Shown: piece after piece, positions 56,433 through 64,000 of the stretch | How the letters are laid out: every line of letters begins with the position of its first letter | Numbering within the stretch: the first letter of the stretch is position 1 | Source: Sorangium cellulosum | GTDB taxonomy: Bacteria > Myxococcota_A > Polyangia > Polyangiales > Polyangiaceae | NCBI RefSeq assembly: GCF_002950945.1 | Contig: NZ_CP012673.1 | Span: forward strand, 7,764,501-7,828,500 | DNA: 64,000 bases | Direction: 5' to 3' | Translations under genes and position numbers: made by a program | The notes under the pieces: generated by a model | Database searches by the model: none | Told to the model about the DNA's origin: nothing | The model's input: only the letters and a program-made list of their open reading frames with translations

Positions 56433-59400
56433 CTAGAAAGCGCTCTGGCGGGCGTCGTGCCGGCGGACGACCCCGCGGACGCCTGCCTCCGCGGCAGGCG
56501 CGGCGGGCCGCGCGCTCGCCCCACCCTGGACGACCTCGAGCATCAGCGAGAAGAACACCTCGGCCAGCGAGGTGATGGTCTGCTCGCGGAACCTGTCGCG
56601 GTGGTGGGCGACCGTCAGGAGGAGGCGGCCTTCGTGCCGGAACAGGCGGACATAGAACGAGAGGCGCACCTCGTCGGCCGGCCTGCGCAGGTGCGTCCCC
56701 TGGGCCGTGCCGATCCCCTCGCGCGCGAACCGGAACCAGCTGTGCTCTCCGGCGTCGCTCGTGTAGTCGGCCAGATCGAAGTTGAGCCCGACCTGCGGAG
56801 CGCACCGCTCCTCGATCGCCTCGCGGACCTCGGCGCTCTGGTTGACGAAGCGGAGGGCCCGCAGCCCGATCCCTGCGTTCGGCGCCTCGAGCCGCTGCCG
56901 GCGGACGGCCTCGATCTGCTCCCGGGCCGATCTCCCTGGCGGGAGCTCGAACAGGATGGCCCCGCTCTCCGAGATCTGGCCGAAGAGGTCCGGTATCCCG
57001 ACCTCGGGGAACACCCCTGCTCGGGCGTGGGTGGTGAGCTCGACCCACAGCGACTCGGTCCCGGTGAGCCTCGAGAACGCCTTGACCAGCGCGTAGGTCC
57101 CCAGATCGGTGAGCTCGACGTTGTGGGTACGGCAGTAGTCGTTGAGCCGGTCGTGCGCGTCGCGATCGAGCGCCGCGCAGTGGACGCCGTAGTCCTCGAT
57201 CCGCCGCTGCCGGCTCGGGCTGATCTCGTCCGCGATCTCGCAGCGGCGCGCCCTCTCGATCGTGGCGAGCCAGTACGGGATCTGGCGGACGGCTTCGCCG
57301 TGCGCGAAATCGAGCATCCGGCGCGTCCAGTCGAGCAGCGTGGTGGACTTGACCGGCAGCCGCACGGCCTCGCCGTTCAGGACCTTGAGGTAGACGGCCG
57401 CGAACTGCTGCGCCAGGAGCTTTTGCGACCAGCCGTCCGAGATGTAGTGGTGGAAGATGAGGAAGAAGCGGTGCGGCGTCGCATCGTCGATCTGGTAGTA
57501 GGCAGCTCGGTAGAGCGGGTCGCCGCGCCTGAACGTGAGGCTCGCGTGGAGGGCGTCGTTGAGCTCGGTCATGCGGGCGACGCCGGCCTCGTACCCGAGG
57601 CCGCGCAGGTCGTGCTGGGCGATGTGCACGCCGTCCCCGAGCGGCACGATCTCGGCCTGCATCCCGGCGTCGCCCGGGACGATCTGGACGCGGCAGCCGT
57701 CGTGGTGGGTGAACAGGATGTCGAGCGTGGTCTTCAGCGCCCGCAGATCGAACCTGGCCGGGTCGATCTCCAGGAGCGCACCGACGTTGAAATGCGCGGT
57801 GTGCCCCTCGTGCATCCAGTGCAGGACCGACGTGTTCAGCGTGGCCAGGCGGCCGTTGACCTCCCGGTTCACCACCACGTCCGGTGTCCTGGGGTCCCAG
57901 TACAGCACGTCGCCGCTGTCCGCCGCGCTCCGCAGCGTCATCTGCTCGGCGATGCACCTCGCCATGGCGTCGACGGTCGGGTGTTTGTGGACGAGCGTCG
58001 CGGGCAGCTTCATCTTCATGACGGCCTGCAGCCGGCTCAGGAGGTCCATCGCCATCAGCGAGTTGACGCCGTAGTCGAACACGCTCGTGCCGCGGTCCAC
58101 GCCGCTCGCGGACTCGAGGCCCAGCACCGCCGCCAGCTGCGAGCTGACCTGCCCCGCGAGCAGCGGCAGCTGCTCCGCGGCGGGAGCCGCGCTCAGCTTC
58201 TCCATGAAGTCGGCCTCGGCGCCCGGGGAAGAGGCGCTGATCAGGCTCCGGAACACCGTCTTTCGCGCCGGGTCGATCTCGTGCTTGAAGACCGAGGACC
58301 AGTCCACCTCGAACACGCCCGCCTGCGGGACGTGCGCGCGGAGGAGGCGCTCCATCGCCGAGAGCGCGGCGGGCGCGTCGAGCGCGGCGAGGCCCGCCTC
58401 CTTCATGCGCCGGAGGTCCCTCGCGTCCAGGCTCGCGGCCATGCCCGCGCCGGCCCACGGCCCCCAGTTGATCGACAGCGCCGGTTTGCCCGCGGCGCGG
58501 CGGTGGTGCGCGAGCGTGTCCATGAAGGCGTTCGCGGCCGCGTAGTTGCTTTGCCCCGCCCAGCCGACGACGGACGCGATCGAGGAAAACAGAACGAACA
58601 GGTCGAGCTCCAGGTGCGCGGTCTGCCGGTGCAGGTTCCACGCGCCCTTGATCTTCGGGGCGAGCACGCGCTCGAAGCGCTGCTCGCTTTGATGGGCGAT
58701 CACGCCGTCATCCAGGACCCCGGCCGCGTGCACGACGCCGCCGAGCGGCGGCAGGCGCTCGGCGATCGCGCCCAGCACCCGCGACACGTCGTCGGGATCG
58801 GCCACGTCCGCCCGCATCGTCGTCACCGCCGCGCCCTGGGCCCGCGCCCAGTCGATGGCGGCGAGCGCGCTCTCCGCAGGATCGCTCCGCCCCACGAGCA
58901 CGACGGAGCGCGCCCCCGCCGCGACGAGCCAGCGCAGGACCTCGAGGCCGAGCGCGCCCAGCCCGCCGGTCACGAGGTAGGTGCTTCGCGCGTCGACCAC
59001 GGGGAGATCGAGGCCCGGCGCCACGCGCTGCGCCTCGCTGTCGAACGCCACGCCGATGGCGCCGCTCCCCTCGTCGTCGCCCAGGGAGGCCACGGCGGCG
59101 TCCACGTCCGCGCTCGGGAACGACCTCACGCGGATCGGCTCCAGCTCACCGCGTTCGAACAGAGCGCACAGCTCGCGGAGCAGCTGGCCGCAGAGGGCGG
59201 GGTTCTCCGCGATCAGGACATCGAGATCCACGCCGCGGTACGAGAGGTTCCTCGCCACGATCTGCTGGAGCAGCGCCGCGTTCGACGGGATCGGCGCTCG
59301 CCCGAGCTCGACGAACCGCCCCATGGGCTTCAGCACGGCGAGGGTCTTGCTCACGAACTGCCCGCCGAGCAGGTTGAGCGCGACGTCCACCCCGCGCCCC

Positions 59401-62400
59401 CCGGTCGCCGCCAGGATCTCGTCGACGAAGGTGTACGTGGTCGAGTCCATCACGAGGGCGACGTCCTGCGCGCGGAGCCTCGCGCGCTTCGCCGCCGTCC
59501 GCGCCGACGCGAACACCGTGGCTCCCGCGCGCCGGGCCAGCTGGATGGCGGCGAGCCCCACCGCGTCTGCCCCTTCGTGGACGAGCACGGTCTCGCCCGG
59601 CAGGAGGTTCGCGACGCGCGCCAGGGCATAGTGGGCGACGAGGTACGCCGCCGGCAACAGGACCGCCTCGTCGGCAGACAGGCAACTCGGCTTGTGGGCG
59701 AGGAGCTCCTCGCGCGCCTGGCCGTGGGAGGCGAGCCCTGGACCGGCGAACCCGACCACCTCGCTCCCCGGAGCGAACGTGCGGCACCCGGGTCCGGCCT
59801 GCGTCACGATGCCCACGCAGCCGCAGCCCGCCTCGACAGGCCTGAGGGTCGCCGCCGTGCCCTCGCCGTGCGCCTGGATCAGGCGCTCGACGTCTCGCTG
59901 CGCGAGCGCGGCGCGCTCGACCTTCAACGTCACGACACCCGGGTCGGGTGCGGGCAACGTGAACGTCCTGGCGATCCACCTCCGGCCTTCCGCCGACCTC
60001 GGGTGGCTCGCGAGCCGGTACGGGCGGCCTCGGGCCGGCAGGCGCTCCTGCTCGGCGTACTCGCTCAACGCGCCCTCGCCGAGCGCCTTCAGACGGTTGG
60101 AATAGAGCGCGCCCGGCCGCAAGGCGATCTCCTGCTCGTACGCGCCGTGGAGCAGGTGGCGGACGAACGCGGCGACGAGGCCGTCGTCGACGTGCTCGGC
60201 CAGATCCACCAGCGTGCTCGCATGAGCCGGGGACTCTGACGCGAACACGCGGCCGAACCCCCACAACGCGCCCTGGGCCGGCTGCGGCGCTGGATCGGAG
60301 GCCTCGATCTGGTGCGCTCCCCGGCTCACGAGGTAGACGGCAGGTGGGCTGCGCCAGGACACCCGGTCGAGGGCCTGCGCGACGAGGAGCGGCACCACGG
60401 CGGTATCGCGGCAGCTGGCGAGCACCTCCGGCGCGGTCAGCTCCTCGCACGGCGGGACGTCCAGGCCTCGCAGGTAGAGGATGCCTCGGCACGTCATGGC
60501 GCACTGCTCGAGCAGCGGAACCAGGTCGTCGCTCGAGCGGATCTCCCGCCGCACGCCGCTCGCTCCCCCTTCCGTGGAGCCGAGGTCGACGAGAAGGGCC
60601 GACTGCTGCCGCCGCTCCAGCTCCCTGGCGACACGCGGCCCGATTCCCTGGTTATCGCTGAGGACGATCCATGTCCCCGGGGCGGCGGCGGCCGCGGCGT
60701 CCTCCGGGACCACGTCCGCCCGCTCCTCCCAGCAGAAGTGGTAGAGGAGCGACGCAGCGTCGCTCTCGCCCGCGCTCCCCGAGCGCGTCGCCTTCAGCTC
60801 GATACCGCGGACCTCGACCGCAATGGCGCCGTCGCGATCGGTCAGGACGAGATCGCCGCGGGCCACGCCGGCGTCCAGGTGGGTGATCTTCGCATGGCAA
60901 TACGCCTCGGGGCTCGGCCGCCGGTGGTAATGCAGCGCCGCGATCTTGACGGGCAGGTAGCTGGTATCGACCGCCGGGAGCAGCGCCTGCAGCGCCGCGT
61001 CCAGCAGCACCGGATGCAGCAGGTACCCCTCGCTCGCCGCGGCCAGGTGCTCCGGCGCGGCGATCTCGACCAGGATCTCGCCCTCGCCGACCCAGGCGCG
61101 CTGCACTGCCTGGAAATGCCCCTCGTACGACAGGCCCAGGCGGCGGCAATGGTCGTAGAAGGCCGCCTTGTCGAGGGGGGACGGGCAGCGGTCGCGGAGC
61201 TGCGCGACCGGCACGTCGCGGGCCGGCGCGGCGGGCGCGACGTCGACAAGGACGGCCTCGCTGTGGACCATCCACTGCCCGGACTGCACGTCCAGCGCGC
61301 GGATCACGAGCGAGCTCTCGTCGGCTCCGACGCTGCTCTCCAGCAAGGTCGGCCTGTCCCGGTCGAGGAAGAGCGCCCGCTTGAACGTGATGTTCTCCAG
61401 CGTGATCCGATCCCGGCCGTACCGCTGGGCGGCGACGGCGAGCGCCATCTCGACGTAACCGGCCCCGGGATAGACCGGATCCCCCTCCACCTGGTGATCC
61501 GCCAGGTAGCGCTGCTCCTGCACGTCGAGGGCGTGTTGCCAGAGGGGCGCGCTGGCGCTGAGCTTGCCGCCGAGCAAGGGGTGGGCGCCCTCCGTGGAGA
61601 CGCCGCCGCGATGGCTCACGTTCTTGAGCCGCGCGCGCCGGACCTCCTCGGCCTCGCGCCAGTACGTCGCGTGTTGCCACACGTAGTTCGGCAGGGAGAC
61701 GAGCCGCCCGCCGCGCGGGTAGAGCCGCCGAAAGTCCACCTCATGGCCAGAGGCGTGCAAGCTGCCGAGCGTGCGCGCCAGCATCGCCACATCGTCCTGA
61801 TCGCGCCTGAGCGTCGTGACGACCGCTCCGTCGACGCCGCTCTGGGCGAGGTTCTTCTCGATCGACGACGCCAGCGCAGCGTGGGGCGCCACCTCCAGGA
61901 ACACCCGCGCCCCGTCCCGAGCGGCAGCCTGGATCGCCGCCTTGAACAGGACCGGATCCCGCACGTTGCGCGGCCAGTACGCCGCGCCCCAGTCGCCCGG
62001 GCGCGTGAGCTCGCCCGAGACGGTCGAGTAGAGCGGCGTGTGAGGCGCCGTCGCCACGATGGACCCGAGCGCCTGGATCAGCGGCTCCTTCAGGTGGTCC
62101 ATCACCGGGCTGTGGTAGGGGACACCCACCTTGAGGAACCGCGCGAAGACGCCCTCGGCCTCGAGCCGCTCCGCGATCGCCGAGAGCGCCTCCGCGTCGC
62201 CCGCGAGCGTGATGGCGTCGTCGCTGTTGATCGCCGCGACGGACACCTTGGCTTCCAGGCCTGCGATGTACGCCGGCAGCCGAGCCTCGCTCAGGCCGAC
62301 GGCGAGCATCCTTCCCATTCCCTCGGTCGTGGCCTGCAGTCGGCTGCGGTGATAGACGACCAGCACGGCGTCCTCGAAGCTCAGCGCGCCTGCCACGTAC

Positions 62401-64000
62401 GCGGCGCTCACCTCACCGGCGCTGTGCCCGATCACGGCGCTCGGCGCGATGCCCCACGTCTTCAGGAGCTCGCTGAGCGCGACCTGCACCGCGAAGATCG
62501 CGGGCTGAGCGACCGCCGTGTCGGCGATCCCGTCCTTGTCGCCGGCCGCGAGCACCCTGTCGATCAACGACCAGCCGGTGTAGACCTGCAGGGCGGCGCT
62601 GCACCGGTCGAACGCCGCGCGGAAGGCGGGCTCGGTGTCGTAGAGCGCGCGCCCCATCCCCGCCCACTGGGTTCCCATGCCCGAGAACACGAAGCAGAGC
62701 CGCTGGCGGCCCTCCTCGGGGGCGCGGCCGCTCACGTGGACCGTGGACGGGCGGCCCTCGACGAAGCTCTCCAGCGCGTGCTGGAGCTCCGTCGCGCTGG
62801 AGCCCGTCACGGCCAGTCGATGCCGGTGATGCTCGCGCCGGACCGCCGCGGTGTAGCAGATGTGATGCAGCTCGGCGCGACTGGCCTCCTCGCCGCGCTC
62901 GCCGTGCTCGCCGCGCCTGAAGGCCGCGGCGGTGGACGCGAGGAACGCCGCATACCTGGCGGCGAGCTGCTTCAACCCTTGCTCGGTCTTCGAGCTGACC
63001 ACGAGCACCTTCACCTCTCCGTGGACCACGGGCGCCTGCGTCGCGCCGTGGTCAGCCGCTCGCGGCGGCTCCTCCACGACGACGTTCGCGTTGGTGCCGC
63101 CGAACCCGAACGAATTGACGATCGCCTTGCGGGTGCCGCCCTTCGTGTCGGGCCACGGCAGCTGGGAGGCGGCGACGCGCAGCCTGAGCGCCTGCAGGTC
63201 GATCGCCGGGTTGATCTCGTGAAAGTGCAGGTTGCCCGGGATGACGCCGTGGTTCATGGCCATGACCGTCTTGATCAGCCCGGCCACGCCCGCCGCCGAC
63301 TCCAGGTGGCCGATGTTGCTCTTGACCGAGCCGATCACACACGGCGCCGCGTCGTCGCGCCGGGCGCCGAGCACGTCGCCCAGGGCGCCCACCTCGATCG
63401 GGTCGCCGACCGCCGTGCCGGTGCCGTGCGCCTCCGCGTACTGGATCTCCGCGCCGTCGATGCCGGCGCGGTCCAGCGAGCGCCGCAAGAGGGCCCGTTG
63501 CGCGTCGCCGCTCGGCACCGTGATGCCGACGGTGTGGCCATCCTGGTTCACCCCCGACGCCTTGATGACCGCCAGGATGGGATCCCCGTCGCGCTGCGCG
63601 TCGGCGAGCTTCTTCAGCAGGACGACGCCGGCGCCCTCGCTGCGCACGTAGCCGTTCGCCGCCTTGTCGAAGCTCTTGCACTTCCCGTCGGGCGACAGCA
63701 TCGACGCCTTGCAGATCGACATGGTGAGCTCCGGCCGCAGCAGGAGGTTCGCGCCCCCGGCCACCGCCAGCCGGCAGTCGCCGTCGAGGAGCGCCTTGCA
63801 CGCGAGATCCAGCGCCACGAGCGACGAGGAGCACGCCGTGTCGAGCGTCACGCTCGGCCCCCGGAAGTCGAACGCATACGAGATGCGGTTCGAAGTCAGG
63901 GTCATCGAGGTGCCGGTCGCGGAGTGGCTGGTGATCAGGCCGTGGGCCATCGCGTCGAGCTGCAGCTGCTCGTAGTCGTGCATGAACTGCCCGACGTACA
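56433..64000 (-). CDS. Type I polyketide synthase, 5'-truncated, KS-AT-DH-(structural KR)-ER-KR-ACP-C
   Basis: At least 2,516 codons are visible and the frame stays open past 64000, so roughly the first 130 residues of the KS lie outside. Numbering is from the ATG at 63983. KS: DTACSSSL (C51), EAHGTGT, KSNIGHLE. AT (about 430-720): GHSAGE, and VPYHSP at the specificity site, which is neither the usual malonyl nor methylmalonyl motif. DH (800-1075): H830 in HQVEGDPVYPG and D995 in DAALQ, both present. A degenerate structural KR (1080-1310) precedes the ER (1330-1660), whose NADPH loop reads HEGADAVG instead of HAGAGGVG. KR (1665-1850): TGGLGALG, VLDD, S and Y1814 in QSNYAAAN. ACP: DYGVNSL (S1975). 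C-terminal condensation domain (2028-2490): HHYISDG (H2178-G2184). There is no thioesterase. Confidence 0.93.
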   Translation of the reverse strand, partial: YVGQFMHDYEQLQLDAMAHGLITSHSATGTSMTLTSNRISYAFDFRGPSVTLDTACSSSLVALDLACKALLDGDCRLAVAGGANLLLRPELTMSICKASMLSPDGKCKSFDKAANGYVRSEGAGVVLLKKLADAQRDGDPILAVIKASGVNQDGHTVGITVPSGDAQRALLRRSLDRAGIDGAEIQYAEAHGTGTAVGDPIEVGALGDVLGARRDDAAPCVIGSVKSNIGHLESAAGVAGLIKTVMAMNHGVIPGNLHFHEINPAIDLQALRLRVAASQLPWPDTKGGTRKAIVNSFGFGGTNANVVVEEPPRAADHGATQAPVVHGEVKVLVVSSKTEQGLKQLAARYAAFLASTAAAFRRGEHGERGEEASRAELHHICYTAAVRREHHRHRLAVTGSSATELQHALESFVEGRPSTVHVSGRAPEEGRQRLCFVFSGMGTQWAGMGRALYDTEPAFRAAFDRCSAALQVYTGWSLIDRVLAAGDKDGIADTAVAQPAIFAVQVALSELLKTWGIAPSAVIGHSAGEVSAAYVAGALSFEDAVLVVYHRSRLQATTEGMGRMLAVGLSEARLPAYIAGLEAKVSVAAINSDDAITLAGDAEALSAIAERLEAEGVFARFLKVGVPYHSPVMDHLKEPLIQALGSIVATAPHTPLYSTVSGELTRPGDWGAAYWPRNVRDPVLFKAAIQAAARDGARVFLEVAPHAALASSIEKNLAQSGVDGAVVTTLRRDQDDVAMLARTLGSLHASGHEVDFRRLYPRGGRLVSLPNYVWQHATYWREAEEVRRARLKNVSHRGGVSTEGAHPLLGGKLSASAPLWQHALDVQEQRYLADHQVEGDPVYPGAGYVEMALAVAAQRYGRDRITLENITFKRALFLDRDRPTLLESSVGADESSLVIRALDVQSGQWMVHSEAVLVDVAPAAPARDVPVAQLRDRCPSPLDKAAFYDHCRRLGLSYEGHFQAVQRAWVGEGEILVEIAAPEHLAAASEGYLLHPVLLDAALQALLPAVDTSYLPVKIAALHYHRRPSPEAYCHAKITHLDAGVARGDLVLTDRDGAIAVEVRGIELKATRSGSAGESDAASLLYHFCWEERADVVPEDAAAAAAPGTWIVLSDNQGIGPRVARELERRQQSALLVDLGSTEGGASGVRREIRSSDDLVPLLEQCAMTCRGILYLRGLDVPPCEELTAPEVLASCRDTAVVPLLVAQALDRVSWRSPPAVYLVSRGAHQIEASDPAPQPAQGALWGFGRVFASESPAHASTLVDLAEHVDDGLVAAFVRHLLHGAYEQEIALRPGALYSNRLKALGEGALSEYAEQERLPARGRPYRLASHPRSAEGRRWIARTFTLPAPDPGVVTLKVERAALAQRDVERLIQAHGEGTAATLRPVEAGCGCVGIVTQAGPGCRTFAPGSEVVGFAGPGLASHGQAREELLAHKPSCLSADEAVLLPAAYLVAHYALARVANLLPGETVLVHEGADAVGLAAIQLARRAGATVFASARTAAKRARLRAQDVALVMDSTTYTFVDEILAATGGRGVDVALNLLGGQFVSKTLAVLKPMGRFVELGRAPIPSNAALLQQIVARNLSYRGVDLDVLIAENPALCGQLLRELCALFERGELEPIRVRSFPSADVDAAVASLGDDEGSGAIGVAFDSEAQRVAPGLDLPVVDARSTYLVTGGLGALGLEVLRWLVAAGARSVVLVGRSDPAESALAAIDWARAQGAAVTTMRADVADPDDVSRVLGAIAERLPPLGGVVHAAGVLDDGVIAHQSEQRFERVLAPKIKGAWNLHRQTAHLELDLFVLFSSIASVVGWAGQSNYAAANAFMDTLAHHRRAAGKPALSINWGPWAGAGMAASLDARDLRRMKEAGLAALDAPAALSAMERLLRAHVPQAGVFEVDWSSVFKHEIDPARKTVFRSLISASSPGAEADFMEKLSAAPAAEQLPLLAGQVSSQLAAVLGLESASGVDRGTSVFDYGVNSLMAMDLLSRLQAVMKMKLPATLVHKHPTVDAMARCIAEQMTLRSAADSGDVLYWDPRTPDVVVNREVNGRLATLNTSVLHWMHEGHTAHFNVGALLEIDPARFDLRALKTTLDILFTHHDGCRVQIVPGDAGMQAEIVPLGDGVHIAQHDLRGLGYEAGVARMTELNDALHASLTFRRGDPLYRAAYYQIDDATPHRFFLIFHHYISDGWSQKLLAQQFAAVYLKVLNGEAVRLPVKSTTLLDWTRRMLDFAHGEAVRQIPYWLATIERARRCEIADEISPSRQRRIEDYGVHCAALDRDAHDRLNDYCRTHNVELTDLGTYALVKAFSRLTGTESLWVELTTHARAGVFPEVGIPDLFGQISESGAILFELPPGRSAREQIEAVRRQRLEAPNAGIGLRALRFVNQSAEVREAIEERCAPQVGLNFDLADYTSDAGEHSWFRFAREGIGTAQGTHLRRPADEVRLSFYVRLFRHEGRLLLTVAHHRDRFREQTITSLAEVFFSLMLEVVQGGASARPAAPAAEAGVRGVVRRHDARQSAF

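Noticed and set aside
56457..60239. A 1,260-codon open frame antisense to the PKS
   Set aside because: It is a shadow of the PKS frame with no recognisable domain.
1..64000. tRNA or rRNA genes
   Set aside because: I looked for cloverleaf-like segments and conserved rRNA stretches in the gaps and saw none; a dedicated search would be needed to exclude an unusual tRNA.

Overview
The window looks like a high-GC myxobacterial chromosome, most likely from the Polyangiales (Sorangium/Polyangium-like). This rests on strong GC bias at third codon positions, five Hanks-type Ser/Thr kinases, a protein with a MYXO-CTERM-like tail, kelch and beta-helix surface proteins, sigma-54-like promoter sequence and a giant type I polyketide synthase (PKS). 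The genus is an inference; no rRNA or tRNA gene was seen.

Layout. 1-2.7 kb: 3' part of a heavy-metal RND pump, then a deleted isoprenylcysteine-methyltransferase-like pseudogene. 2.8-11.1 kb: a GST and a block of four Ser/Thr kinases, two of them facing each other across a large palindromic microsatellite. 11.4-19.0 kb: a stress-domain protein behind a sigma-54-like promoter, a Bcp peroxiredoxin, a DUF4139 protein, two MscS channels in tandem and a pyruvoyl-dependent arginine decarboxylase. 19.1-22.2 kb: an actinobacterial-looking insert, with a cytochrome P450 divergent from a MarR/GbsR-like regulator across repeated operator-like boxes. The regulator has lost its stop codon and reads in frame into an HD-domain hydrolase gene. 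22.2-30.1 kb: a CTP-dependent lipid-kinase-like membrane protein, a large secreted M36-type metalloprotease, a DUF885 lipoprotein and a small acidic protein. 30.1-30.9 kb: a 747-bp gene-free stretch of several repeat families, before an AraC/GyrI regulator and a hydrolase. 32.8-40.9 kb: a 14-blade kelch protein, a beta-helix protein, a lipoprotein, small hypotheticals and an esterase. 40.9-45.8 kb: a broken VapC with intact antitoxin, a KaiC-domain pseudogene, then an overlapping double-KaiC ATPase/hybrid histidine kinase pair and YbaK. 45.8-54.7 kb: another kinase, membrane and hypothetical proteins, a small protein coupled to a truncated HNH nuclease, an MFS exporter and a lone Hint-domain protein. 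54.8-64.0 kb: a single-CXXCH exported protein downstream of the PKS, which runs off the right edge.

The most interesting system is the PKS. The visible order is KS-AT-DH-(structural KR)-ER-KR-ACP-condensation domain. The ER cofactor loop looks degraded while DH, KR, ACP and the terminal C domain keep their catalytic motifs. This resembles fungal highly reducing synthases of the LovB type more than an ordinary bacterial modular line, and it suggests chain release by transfer to an alcohol or amine rather than by a thioesterase. Next are the P450/regulator/HD fusion scar with its candidate operators, the decaying toxin/KaiC patch beside the intact KaiC-kinase operon, and the repeat-rich gap at 30.2-30.7 kb.
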